NCBI RefSeq assembly: GCF_041435495.1
Contig: NZ_CP108644.1
Coordinates: 4,077,501-4,141,500, forward strand
Source: Streptomyces sp. NBC_01116
Lineage (GTDB): Bacteria; Actinomycetota; Actinomycetes; Streptomycetales; Streptomycetaceae
Length of the DNA stretch: 64,000 bases
Reading direction: 5' to 3'
Shown here piece after piece: positions 49,714-57,710 of the stretch. How positions within the stretch are numbered: the stretch's first letter is position 1; the number at the start of each line of letters is the position of its first letter. The notes under the pieces are model-generated. The model was given only the letters and a program-made list of their open reading frames with translations. It ran no database searches and had not been told where the DNA came from. Made by a program: the position numbers and the translations under genes.

Positions 49714-50066
49714 GCGGCAGAGCCGGCCGGAGCGACAGACCCGCGCAGGACGAGCCCCCCGCACTGGACGGCGTCATCCACCATCCGACCCGGCTGGCCC
49801 TCGTCGCCTTCCTCTCCGCCTGCGACGAGGCCGAGTTCGCCGCCGTGCGCGACGGGTGCCAGGTCTCCGACTCGGCCCTCAGCAAGAACGCCTCCGCACT
49901 GGAGGCCGCGGGCTACCTCCACGTACGCAAGGGGCACGTCGGCAAGCGGCCCCGGACCTGGCTGTCCCTCACTCCTGCCGGGCGACAGGCGTTGGCCCGG
50001 CACCTCGCGGCGCTCCAGGACCTGGTGGACGCCTCTCGGCGCGCGGCGGGCTCGGTCGGCGCGTAG
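49710..50066 (+). CDS. Winged-helix transcription regulator (PF13601/MarR-like)
   Basis: 118 aa; GTG 49710 overlaps the previous stop (GTGA). LDGVIHHPTRLALVAFLSAC then FAAVRDGCQVSDSALSKNAS (recognition helix), ALEAAGYLHVRKGHVGKRP (wing) and TWLSLTPAGRQALARHLAAL are the hallmarks. It probably binds the palindrome at 49095-49122 and controls its own unit. Confidence 0.85.
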   Translation: MSGRAGRSDRPAQDEPPALDGVIHHPTRLALVAFLSACDEAEFAAVRDGCQVSDSALSKNASALEAAGYLHVRKGHVGKRPRTWLSLTPAGRQALARHLAALQDLVDASRRAAGSVGA

Positions 50067-50174
50067 CACCGCCGCCCCCGTGCGCGGACGTCGAGGGGGC
50101 GATTTCCGGCCAGGGCGGCGAGGCGGCGAGACCGACCACGGCAGGGGGGCGTCAGAGTGGACGGCCGGCGCGCC

Positions 50175-50225
50175 GGTCCGCGGGCCCAGTCAGTGGGCCG
50201 GTCCGCGCGGGCCAGTCAGTGGGCC
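50175..50225. repeat. Two tandem ~25-base copies with internal dyads, upstream of the antiporter unit
   Basis: GGTCCGCG-GGCCCAGTCAGTGGGCC (50175-50199) is followed directly by GGTCCGCGCGGGCCAGTCAGTGGGCC (50200-50225). Each contains GGCC(C)A-GTCAG-TGGGCC, able to form a six-pair hairpin. They lie about 130-180 bases before the antiporter regulatory gene and after the winged-helix gene, so either a terminator or a regulator site is possible. Confidence 0.7.
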
Positions 50226-50268
50226 CGTCAACACCGCCCCTGCACGGCCCACGGCTGCGTCCCGTCGA

Positions 50269-50278
50269 CGAAATTTCG
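50269..50278. promoter_or_regulatory. Short A/T palindrome in the antiporter promoter region
   Basis: CGAAATTTCG is a perfect 10-bp palindrome in the only A/T-rich part of the leader; GATAAGGTAATGG follows. Candidate operator or promoter-proximal site. Confidence 0.3.
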
Positions 50279-50353
50279 CTGCCCGATAAGGTAATGGCCG
50301 AATAAAGAGATCGCCAAGTGCGCGCGCGCCGCCGCGCATCTCGGGAGGAAGCC

Positions 50354-50824
50354 ATGGGAACCCGCCGCACGTCACTGCCCGGAGTGGGCGCTCAGTACGA
50401 CTTCACCACCGAGACGGGCCAGCACATTTCGGTCGTCGTCCACCACGACGGTCGCCGGTTCATCGGGTTCTACGAACAGGACGATCCTGATTCGTGCCAA
50501 CTCTCCGTCCCTCTGACGACGACCGAGGCCACCGCGCTCGCGCACCTCATCGATCCGGCGCCCATCGACGCCGTACGGACCGATGGCATCGACCTCGTCA
50601 CCGAGCACATCCCGCTCGGGTCCCGCTCCCCGTACGGCGGGCGGCTGCTGGGGGAGACGCGGGCACGGACACGGACCGGGGCGTCCATCGTGGCGGTGCT
50701 GCGCACCCACAGCGCGCACCCGTCGCCGGAACCGGATTTTCGACTGGCCATCGGGGACACGCTCGTCGCCGTCGGTACGCGTGAGGGCGTCGACGCGCTC
50801 TCCGAGATCATTGCGGAGGGCTGA
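50354..50824 (+). CDS. Cation:proton antiporter regulatory subunit (KhtT-like, RCK_C)
   Basis: 156 aa; ATG 50354 with GGGAGGAAG upstream. The N-terminal half (LPGVGAQYDFTTETGQHISV, VVVHHDGRRFIGFYEQDDPD) matches KhtT-type subunits. The C-terminal half ends SIVAVLRTHSAHPSPEPDF-RLAIGDTLVAVGTREGVD, the RCK_C (TrkA-C) ligand-binding domain. In Bacillus KhtT gates a K+/H+ antiporter with pH and nucleotide signals; in Streptomyces c-di-AMP binds a similar subunit. Two bases separate it from the transporter gene. Confidence 0.88.
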   Translation: MGTRRTSLPGVGAQYDFTTETGQHISVVVHHDGRRFIGFYEQDDPDSCQLSVPLTTTEATALAHLIDPAPIDAVRTDGIDLVTEHIPLGSRSPYGGRLLGETRARTRTGASIVAVLRTHSAHPSPEPDFRLAIGDTLVAVGTREGVDALSEIIAEG

Positions 50825-50826
50825 CC

Positions 50827-52158
50827 GTGCATGACACGACTGCGTTGCTGGTGGAGCTGGGAGCCGTCATCCTCGGGCTGGGGCTCGTGGGGCGGTTCGC
50901 CGGGCGGATAGGCCTCTCCCCGATCCCGCTCTACCTCCTCGCCGGGCTGGCGTTCGGGCACGGAGGGCTGATTCCGCTCAAGGCCAGCGAAGAGTTCACG
51001 ATGGTGGGCGCCGAGATCGGCGTCATCCTGCTGCTGCTCCTGCTGGGGCTCGAGTACAGCGCGTCCGAGCTGGTCCACAGCCTCAAGACGCAATACCCCT
51101 CCGGCGCCGTGGACTTCGTGCTCAACGCGACGCCCGGCGCGGTCGCGGCCCTGATGCTCGGCTGGGGCCCCGTCGGCGCGGTCGCGCTCGCCGGAGTCAC
51201 CTGGATCTCGTCGTCCGGCGTGATCGCCAAGGTCATGACCGATCTCGGCCGGCTCGGCAACCGCGAAACCCCGGTCATCCTCGGCGTCCTCGTCATGGAG
51301 GACCTGGCGATGGCGATCTACCTGCCGCTGCTCACGGCCATGCTCGCCGGGGTCAGTCTGGCCGGCGGCAGCCTCGCGCTCGTGATCGCGCTCGGGGCCG
51401 TCGGACTCGTCCTCTACCTGGCGCTCCGCCACGGCCGCCTGATCAGCCGCGCGGTCTCCTCCGACAACCCGGAGATGCTGCTCCTGGTCGTCCTCGGCCT
51501 CACCGTCCTGGTGGCCGGCGTCGCCCAGCAGCTCCAGGTGTCCGCGGCCGTCGGCGCGTTCCTCGTCGGCATCGCGCTCTCCGGCGAGGTGGCCGAGGGC
51601 GCGCGCAAGCTGCTCACCCCGCTGCGGGACCTGTTCGCCGCCGTGTTCTTCGTCTTCTTCGGGCTCTCCACCAACCCGGCCGACATCCCGCCGGTACTGC
51701 TGCCCGCGGCCCTGCTGGCCATCATCACCACCTTCACCAAGATCGCCACCGGCTACTACGCGGCCCGGCGCGCCGGAGTCGGCTCGCGCGGCCGCTGGCG
51801 GGCGGGCGGCACCCTCGTGGCGCGCGGTGAGTTCTCCATCGTCATCGCCGGTCTGGCCGTGGCCACCGAGCCGCGCATCGGCCCCATCGCCACCGCGTAC
51901 GTCCTGATCCTCGTCATCGTCGGCCCGCTCACCGCCCGGTGGACGCAGCCCCTCGCGGCGAAGATCGAGGCCCGGCGCGGCGGCGGGGACGGAAAGGGGA
52001 CGGGCAAGGGTACGGACACGGACACGGGTACGGGTACGGGTACGGGTACGGGCACGGGTGGCGCCGACAACGAGCCCGTCGCGAAGTCCGCTCCCGAGCG
52101 CCGGCTTGCCTCGCACGACGACCTCACACCCGAACCGGCGGGCGAGACGCGCGACTAG
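50827..52158 (+). CDS. CPA2-family cation:proton antiporter (KhtU-like)
   Basis: 443 aa, GTG 50827. About twelve membrane spans cover residues 5-390: LELGAVILGLGLVGRFAGRI, IPLYLLAGLAFGHGGLIPL, EIGVILLLLLLGLEYSASEL and others. GVTWISSSGVIAKVMTDLGR and VLVMEDLAMAIYLPLLTAML carry the ion-binding Glu-Asp of CPA2 proteins. The last ~50 residues are cytosolic with a Thr/Gly repeat. With the KhtT-like subunit it should export K+ in exchange for H+. Confidence 0.9.
   Translation: MHDTTALLVELGAVILGLGLVGRFAGRIGLSPIPLYLLAGLAFGHGGLIPLKASEEFTMVGAEIGVILLLLLLGLEYSASELVHSLKTQYPSGAVDFVLNATPGAVAALMLGWGPVGAVALAGVTWISSSGVIAKVMTDLGRLGNRETPVILGVLVMEDLAMAIYLPLLTAMLAGVSLAGGSLALVIALGAVGLVLYLALRHGRLISRAVSSDNPEMLLLVVLGLTVLVAGVAQQLQVSAAVGAFLVGIALSGEVAEGARKLLTPLRDLFAAVFFVFFGLSTNPADIPPVLLPAALLAIITTFTKIATGYYAARRAGVGSRGRWRAGGTLVARGEFSIVIAGLAVATEPRIGPIATAYVLILVIVGPLTARWTQPLAAKIEARRGGGDGKGTGKGTDTDTGTGTGTGTGTGGADNEPVAKSAPERRLASHDDLTPEPAGETRD
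52024..52059 (+). repeat. Hexamer tandem repeat encoding (Thr-Gly)n in the antiporter tail
   Basis: ACGGGT four times, then ACGGGC and ACGGGT: six 6-base units coding for alternating Thr-Gly. Length changes by whole units would keep the frame and vary the tail only. Confidence 0.9.
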
Positions 52159-52171
52159 CCGCCTCCTCCGC

Positions 52172-52241
52172 CCCCATCCCACGACGAAGCCCCCGGACGC
52201 CTTCAGCGCGTCCGGGGGCTTCGCTTCGTCGTGGGATGGGG
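52172..52241 (+). terminator. Very long nested hairpin after the antiporter gene
   Basis: Outer arms 52172-52189 (CCCCATCCCACGACGAAG) and 52224-52241 pair over 18 bp. Inner arms 52190-52200 (CCCCCGGACGC) and 52208-52218 pair over 11 bp around CTTCAGC. The only irregularity is a five-base CTTCG bulge that duplicates the next five bases and allows two registers. Confidence 0.85.
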
Positions 52242-52256
52242 ACACCCGCCGCCCAC

Positions 52257-52274
52257 CTCTACACCACTGTAGAG
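52257..52274. promoter_or_regulatory. Inverted repeat upstream of terB-like gene, candidate operator
   Basis: CTCTACA-CCAC-TGTAGAG is a perfect 7+4+7 dyad about 50 bases before the TerB start. The TACA/TGTA half-sites recall BlaI/MecI-type repressor operators, but no such regulator lies nearby. Confidence 0.45.
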
Positions 52275-52322
52275 TTACACCGGTTTCCGGTCCGGATTCG
52301 CACCGCAACGTAGGGAGACGTC

Positions 52323-52778
52323 ATGGCTCTGTGGGACCGCATCAAGGAATCCGCGTCATCGATGCAGACGCAGCTGGAGGCGAAGAAGAACGACCTGAAG
52401 TCGGGGTCGTTCCGGGACGCGAGCATGGCCATGTGCGCTCTCGTCGCCGCCGCCGACGGCTCCATCGACCCGTCGGAGCGCCAGCGCGTCGCGACGCTCA
52501 TCTCGACCAACGACGTCCTGCGGAACTTCCCCGCCGACGACCTGCAGCGCCGCTTCAACGCCTACGTCGACCAGCTCACCGCCGACTTCGCGTTCGGCAA
52601 GGTCAGCGTGCTCCAGGAGATCGCCAAGGCGAAGAAGAAGCCCACCGAGGCCCGTGCCGTGGTCCAGATCGGCATCGTCATCGGCGGCGCCGACGGCGAC
52701 TTCGACCCGTCCGAGCAGGCCGTCGTGCGGGAGGCGTGCTTCGCGCTCGACCTGCCGCCGCACGAATTCGACCTGTAG
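52323..52778 (+). CDS. TerB-family tellurite-resistance-type protein
   Basis: 151 aa, ATG 52323 with GGGAGA seven bases upstream. AMCALVAAADGSIDPSERQR and VIGGADGDFDPSEQAVVREA are the paired TerB acidic (Ca/metal-binding) helical repeats. MALWDRIKESASSMQTQLEA is the usual N-terminal helix. TerB proteins link to membrane-associated stress and defence modules. It is alone here, between two terminators. Confidence 0.9.
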   Translation: MALWDRIKESASSMQTQLEAKKNDLKSGSFRDASMAMCALVAAADGSIDPSERQRVATLISTNDVLRNFPADDLQRRFNAYVDQLTADFAFGKVSVLQEIAKAKKKPTEARAVVQIGIVIGGADGDFDPSEQAVVREACFALDLPPHEFDL

Positions 52779-52803
52779 GACCCGCCGGACCGCCGGTGCG
52801 GTC

Positions 52804-52885
52804 GCGCGGGCCTGCCGACCACCGGCCCGCGCCCCCGTCCCCACCGGCAGGCCGGGGGCGCGTCACCCCTCTGAGCGCCCCCGGC
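52804..52885. terminator. Two hairpins between convergent terB and PucR-type genes
   Basis: GCGCGGGCC (52804-52812) pairs with 52824-52832. GCCGGGGGCGC (52851-52861) pairs with 52875-52885 around a 13-base loop. Together they can end transcription from both sides. Confidence 0.75.
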
Positions 52886-52925
52886 CACACCTTCCGCCCA
52901 CCGGTACGCAGCCGCACGCCGTCCG

Positions 52926-53999
52926 TCACAGCTCCTTGGCCGGCCAGTCCAGCAGCCGGGCCCCGATGACCGCCGTCTGGAGGCTGTAGCGGTGCATCGG
53001 ATCCGAAGGGTCCGACCCGGTCAACTGGTGGATACGCTCCAGGCGATACGTCAAGGCCCGTACGCTCAGAGCCAGTCGGCGGGCGGTCTCGGCAGCGACA
53101 CAGCCCGCGTCGAAGTAGACCGCCAGCGTGTTCAGCAGCGGTTCGGCGCCGCCTCTCGCCTTCTGGAGCGGGCCCAGCTCGCTGCGCACCAGATCGGCCA
53201 TCGCCTGGCGGTCCCGGGTCAGCACCGGGTAGACCATGAGGTCCGAGGCGTACAGCACCGGCTCGTCCATCCCCATCCGGTCCGCCAGGTCGAGGGCTTC
53301 GAGCGCCTCGTCGTACGAGTGGACCACCCCGCCGGGGCCCTTGTGCGGGCGGCCGACCGCGACCTGGCCGCCGTCCGTCGCCGCGTGCGCCTGCTTGGCG
53401 AAGTAGCGCAGGACGTCGGGCTGACTGCCCGGCGCGATGCAGACGATCCGGCCGTCCTTCGTCGTCAGCAGGATCTTGCGGCCGCTGAACCGCGTCAGCA
53501 GCGCCGCCTCCACACTGCGCGGCACCGCGTCCGTCTCCGTGTACGCCTCCGGGCCCGATGCCACCGCCACCGCGTGCGCCCGGGAAAGCCGCAGGCCGAA
53601 GCGGGTCGCCCGCTCCGCGAGCCGCACCAGATCGCTGCGCCCGTAGAGCAGGTCGTCGATGAACTCCCGGCGCGCCGCCTCCTCCCGCCGTACGGTGAGC
53701 CGCTGGGCACGCTCGAACCCCTCGGCGAACGCGTCGACCGCCTGCTCCACCGCGGCGAGGACGGCGTCGGTCACGGCAGGGGAGTTTCCGGCAGCGGCGC
53801 GCGGCCAGGCCTCACGGGTCTGTGCCAGATGCATCGTCACCAGAGCGCGCAGCTGGTGACCCGCGTCCGCCGCCGCACGGCCCAGCGCACGGCGGGCCTC
53901 CAGTTCGTTACGTGTCAGGCGGCGGCCGGTGAGGGCGACTTCACCCAGAATGTGGGCATAATTTCCCAGTACTTCCTCGGGAATCCTCGGCTCGGCCAC
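52926..53999 (-). CDS. PucR/CdaR-type transcription regulator
   Basis: 357 aa from GTG 53999 with AAGGAGAG upstream. An N-terminal helical sensor (EVLGNYAHILGEVALTGRRL) and a GGDEF-like/CdaR middle domain precede the C-terminal helix-turn-helix: FDAGCVAAETARRLALSVRA, LTYRLERIHQLTGSDPSDPM, HRYSLQTAVIGARLL. This last is the PucR HTH_30 pattern. DNA-binding; ligand unknown. It is divergent from the NfeD/flotillin cluster 500 bases away and could control it. Confidence 0.88.
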   Translation of the reverse strand: MAEPRIPEEVLGNYAHILGEVALTGRRLTRNELEARRALGRAAADAGHQLRALVTMHLAQTREAWPRAAAGNSPAVTDAVLAAVEQAVDAFAEGFERAQRLTVRREEAARREFIDDLLYGRSDLVRLAERATRFGLRLSRAHAVAVASGPEAYTETDAVPRSVEAALLTRFSGRKILLTTKDGRIVCIAPGSQPDVLRYFAKQAHAATDGGQVAVGRPHKGPGGVVHSYDEALEALDLADRMGMDEPVLYASDLMVYPVLTRDRQAMADLVRSELGPLQKARGGAEPLLNTLAVYFDAGCVAAETARRLALSVRALTYRLERIHQLTGSDPSDPMHRYSLQTAVIGARLLDWPAKEL

Positions 54000-54214
54000 G
54001 CGCTCTCCTTCAGCCTTGCAACAGTCCTGTCATTTCCCCAACGCACACGGAGTGGTGCCGGTGCCCGGCATTAGCAAGGCGTAAAGATTGCCGGGTTCCG
54101 GCAATGCGCTGCACGGGCCCCGGATGACACGATCAGGTCAGCAACAACACGGGGGAAGCACACGGGGGAAGCACGGGGGAGTACGGGGAACGGGGGGCGG
54201 AATCCTCTCTCGGA

Positions 54215-54330
54215 CCGTTCCCGGACCGTCCACGGGGGATCGGGACGGTCCGGGAACGGAACCGGGACGGTCCGGGACAGGGACGGTCCGGGGTCCTGGA
54301 CCCGGCGGGCGGAGTCTCAGGGGGGGGGGG
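54215..54330. repeat. Inverted and direct repeats plus an 11-G run upstream of the NfeD-like gene
   Basis: CCGTTCCCGGACCGTCC (54215-54231) pairs exactly with 54243-54259 around an 11-base loop. Its core GGGACGGTCCGGG then recurs at 54264-54276 and 54280-54292, making three direct copies. Eleven consecutive G follow at 54320-54330. The rest of the 54000-54499 gap holds no gene; 54155-54200 is G-run-rich (repeated CGGGGGAAGCAC). This is the leader of the NfeD/flotillin unit, and the repeats look like a multi-site operator or a structured RNA. Confidence 0.7.
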
Positions 54331-54499
54331 AACGACCCGGCCGACGCGGCAGATTCGGACAACGCCGCAGCGCCGGGGCCTTCAGCCGCCCGCCGCACGC
54401 CGGCCACCGGCCGAACCGGCCGCGCGCCACCCCCGTACCGGATCACACGGAAGCGCACCGCCCCAAGGCCCGTGCGCAGAACCGCAGGGGGTGGGACCG

Positions 54500-55186
54500 A
54501 TGAACGAATTCCTGAGCGCGGCACTCGGATTCCCCGCCGTCATCTTCGGCGCCGCTCTGGTGGTCGTCGTCTGCTTCTGGCTGCTGGTGCTCGCCGGGGC
54601 CGCCGGCCACGACTCCTTCGACGCGGACCTGGACACCGGTCCGGCCGGTCTCGGCGGTGTCCCGGTCTCCGTCTCGGTCTCCCTGCTGGTCGTCTTCGCC
54701 TGGTTCGGCAGCACGACCGGCACGGTCCTGCTGCGTCGGAGCGAGACCGGCAGCACCACCCGCGCCGTGCTCGCCGTCGCCGTTCTCGCCGGGTCGCTGT
54801 TGCTCGCCTGGGCGGCCGTCCGCCTCCTCGTCCACCGCTTCCGCCGGTACTTCCCGGCGGAACCTCCGCCATCGCGGCTGGACTTCGTCGGGAGCGTCTG
54901 CACGATCCGCACCGGCTCCGTCACCGCGACGTTCGGCCAGGCCGAGGTCGTGTCCCACGACGGATCGACGGCCATCGTGCAGGTCCGGACGGCCGAGCCG
55001 TTCCCGACCCCCTCCCGGCACTCCGGGCCCGCCGCGGAGGAAGCGCCGCTCGTCATGGGCGGTTCCGGACTTCTCTACGCGTACGACGAGGACGGCGAGT
55101 TCTTCTGGGTCTCGCCCTACGACGCGGCGCTCGACCCAGGTCCGAACGCCCGGCCGCACGAACTGCCGGGCGGGGCGACCGGCTGA
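54500..55186 (+). CDS. NfeD-like membrane protein preceding flotillin
   Basis: 228 aa; ATG 54500 with GGGGGTGGGA upstream. Membrane spans at about 8-33 (FPAVIFGAALVVVVCFWLLV), 55-77 (SVSVSLLVVFAWFGSTTGTV) and 88-110 (AVLAVAVLAGSLLLAWAAVR). A beta-rich OB-fold-like domain follows (about 128-200: LDFVGSVCTIRTGSVTATFG, EVVSHDGSTAIVQVRT). This is the YqiJ/NfeD arrangement that normally precedes flotillin genes; here flotillin follows after 245 bases. Confidence 0.75.
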   Translation: MNEFLSAALGFPAVIFGAALVVVVCFWLLVLAGAAGHDSFDADLDTGPAGLGGVPVSVSVSLLVVFAWFGSTTGTVLLRRSETGSTTRAVLAVAVLAGSLLLAWAAVRLLVHRFRRYFPAEPPPSRLDFVGSVCTIRTGSVTATFGQAEVVSHDGSTAIVQVRTAEPFPTPSRHSGPAAEEAPLVMGGSGLLYAYDEDGEFFWVSPYDAALDPGPNARPHELPGGATG

Positions 55187-55431
55187 CCCGGCCGATCCGG
55201 GTGTCCCGGCCGACTTGTCCCGACCGGCCGACCCGGCCGGGACACCGGGACACCGGGACCCGGCACCCGGATTTCAGGGCTCCGGGTACCGCCGTCGCCG
55301 CCGCCCACCGGTCGCCCGTCTCCGTCATGGCCGCCCGTCTCCGTGAGGGCCGGCCGTCTCCGTGAGGGCCGGCCGGCCACCCCTACTTCGCTTGCGCCCT
55401 TCCGTACCGACAAGCCGCCAAGGACTCTTCA

Positions 55432-57549
55432 ATGGATGCCATCTCCTTGGGCATCGGCGTGCTCATCGCCGTTGTCCTGCTCATCGTCATCGCCATCGCC
55501 TTCGTCATCACCCGGCTGTTCCGCAAGGTCGAGCAGGGCAAGGCGCTGATCATCTCCAAGACCAAGAAGGTCGACGTCACCTTCACCGGAGCCGTCGTCC
55601 TGCCCGTGCTCCACAAGGCCGAGACGATGGACATCTCGGTGAAGAAGATCGAGATCCACCGCGCCGGACGCGAGGGGCTGATCTGCCAGGACAACATCCG
55701 CGCCGACATCCAGATCACGTTCTTCGTCCGGGTCAACAAGACCGTCGAGGACGTCATCAAGGTCGCCCAGTCCATCGGAACGGCACGGGCCAGCGACAAG
55801 GCCGCCATCCAGGAGTTCTTCGCCGCGAAGTTCTCCGAGGCGCTCAAGACCGTCGGCAAGCAGCTCGACTTCGTCGACCTGTACACGAAGCGCGAGGAGT
55901 TCCGGGACCGGATCATCCAGGTCATCGGCACCGACCTGAACGGCTACCACCTCGACGACGCCGCGATCGACTTCCTTGAGCAGACCCCGATGGCCCAGCT
56001 CGACGGGGCCAACATCCTGGACGCCCAGGGCATCCGGAAGATCACCGAGCTGACGGCGATCGAGCACGTGCGCACCAACGAGTTCCAGCGCACCGAGCAG
56101 AAGGAGATCACCCGCCAGAACGTCGACGCCCGCGAGACCATCCTGGAGCTGGAGCGCCGGCAGGCCGAGGCGGAGATCAAGCAGCGCCGCGAGGTCGAGA
56201 CGCTGCGGGCCCGTGAGGAGGCGGCCACCGCCCGGGTGCAGGAGGAGGAGCGGCTCGGTTCGCAGACCGCGTTCATCAGGACCGAGGAGCAGCTCGGCAT
56301 CCAGCGCGAGAACCAGGCGCGGGAGATCGCCGTCGCGCAGAAGAACCGCGAGCGCGTCATCGCCGTCGAGAGCGAGCGCATCGAGAAGGACCGGATGCTG
56401 GAGGTCATCGGTCGCGAGCGCGAGACCGAGCTGAACCGGATCGCCGCCACGAAGGAGGTCGAGGCCGAGCGCCGCGAGGTCGCCGACGTCATCCGGGAGC
56501 GGATCGCGGTGGACCGCACGGTCGCGGAGCAGGAGGAGTCGATCCTCACCCTGCGCGCCGTCGAGGACGCCGAGCGGTCCCGCAGGGCGGTCATCATCGC
56601 GGCCGAGGCGGAGGCCCAGGAGAAGCTGGTCAAGGACATCAAGGCGGCCGAGGCGGCGGAGGCGGCGTCCACGCACCTGGCGGCGGAGCAGCTCACGCTC
56701 GCCGAGGCCCGGCTCAAGACCGCGGACCTCGACGCCCAGGCCAAGCTGCGGCTCGCCGAGGGCATCCAGGCCGAGACGGCCGCTCCGGGGCTCGCCGCCG
56801 TACAGGTGCGGGAAGCGGAGGCGGACGTCACCGAGAAGGCCGGTCTCGCGGAGGCCGAGGCGACGGCGGCCCGGCTCAAGGCCGAGGCGGAGGGTTCGCG
56901 GCTCAAGGCGCTCGCCACGGCGGAGGGCACCGCGGCCCAGGCGACCGCCGACGCGGCGGTCATCGGCGAGAAGCTGAAGGCGGAGGCCGCGGGGCTCACG
57001 GAGAAGGCGGCCGCGATGGCGGCGCTGGACGAGGCGTCGCGCGGGCACGAGGAGTACCGGCTGCGGCTCGACGCGGAGAAGGAGATCCGGCTGGCCGGTC
57101 TCGACGTACAGCGGCAGGTCGCCGAGGCGCAGGCGACGATCCTGGCGACGGGCCTGGAGAACGCCGACATCGACATCGTCGGCGGCGACTCGGTCTTCTT
57201 CGACCGGCTCGTCTCGTCGGTCTCGCTCGGCAAGGCGGTGGACGGGTTCGTCGACAACTCGCGGACCGCGCAGGCGCTGGCGGGGCCGTGGCTGGACGGT
57301 TCGTCGTCCTTCACGGACGACCTCGGCCGGGTGCTGGGGTCGTTCTCCACGGGTGATGTGCAGAACCTGACGGTGTCGGCGCTGCTGATGCGGCTGATGG
57401 GGTCGCCGGGTGCGGCGTCGGGCCAGGTGGAGCAGTTGCTGGCGGCGGCGAAGGAGCTGGGGCTCGCGGATCTGCCGGTGGGGTCGGTGGCCGGTACGAA
57501 GGCCGCTCCCGCCCCGGTGTCGCTGAACGGGTCCGGGGCGAAGGGGTAG
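55432..57549 (+). CDS. Flotillin-family (YqiK-type) SPFH protein
   Basis: 705 aa. One N-terminal span (GIGVLIAVVLLIVIAIAFVI, about 7-27), an SPFH domain (about 35-200: VEQGKALIISKTKKVDVTFT, DIQITFFVRVNKTVEDVIKV) and a long Glu/Ala coiled coil (about 215-590: RQAEAEIKQRREVETLRARE, and repeats like AEAEATAARLKAEAEG). The C-terminal domain includes ENADIDIVGGDSVFFDRLV. Flotillins form cage-like rafts at the inner membrane. It sits between the NfeD-like partner and a large AAA+ protein gene, so the three probably work together. Confidence 0.9.
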   Translation: MDAISLGIGVLIAVVLLIVIAIAFVITRLFRKVEQGKALIISKTKKVDVTFTGAVVLPVLHKAETMDISVKKIEIHRAGREGLICQDNIRADIQITFFVRVNKTVEDVIKVAQSIGTARASDKAAIQEFFAAKFSEALKTVGKQLDFVDLYTKREEFRDRIIQVIGTDLNGYHLDDAAIDFLEQTPMAQLDGANILDAQGIRKITELTAIEHVRTNEFQRTEQKEITRQNVDARETILELERRQAEAEIKQRREVETLRAREEAATARVQEEERLGSQTAFIRTEEQLGIQRENQAREIAVAQKNRERVIAVESERIEKDRMLEVIGRERETELNRIAATKEVEAERREVADVIRERIAVDRTVAEQEESILTLRAVEDAERSRRAVIIAAEAEAQEKLVKDIKAAEAAEAASTHLAAEQLTLAEARLKTADLDAQAKLRLAEGIQAETAAPGLAAVQVREAEADVTEKAGLAEAEATAARLKAEAEGSRLKALATAEGTAAQATADAAVIGEKLKAEAAGLTEKAAAMAALDEASRGHEEYRLRLDAEKEIRLAGLDVQRQVAEAQATILATGLENADIDIVGGDSVFFDRLVSSVSLGKAVDGFVDNSRTAQALAGPWLDGSSSFTDDLGRVLGSFSTGDVQNLTVSALLMRLMGSPGAASGQVEQLLAAAKELGLADLPVGSVAGTKAAPAPVSLNGSGAKG

Positions 57550-57710
57550 GCCCGCCCGCACCACCACGACCGCCCGCCGCTCGGGGCCGCCGCCTCGGGC
57601 CGGGTCCCTCGGCCGGAACCGTTGGCCCGGGGGGCGGAAGGTCCGGGTGTACGCCCACGAGGGTGGGCGCCCGGGCCGGAAGAGACGAAGACACGTAGGG
57701 AGCCGTACGC

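Noticed and set aside
54320..54330. Eleven-G run as a phase-variable frameshift site
   Set aside because: It is upstream of, not inside, any supported gene, so it cannot switch a reading frame; only a regulatory effect remains possible.
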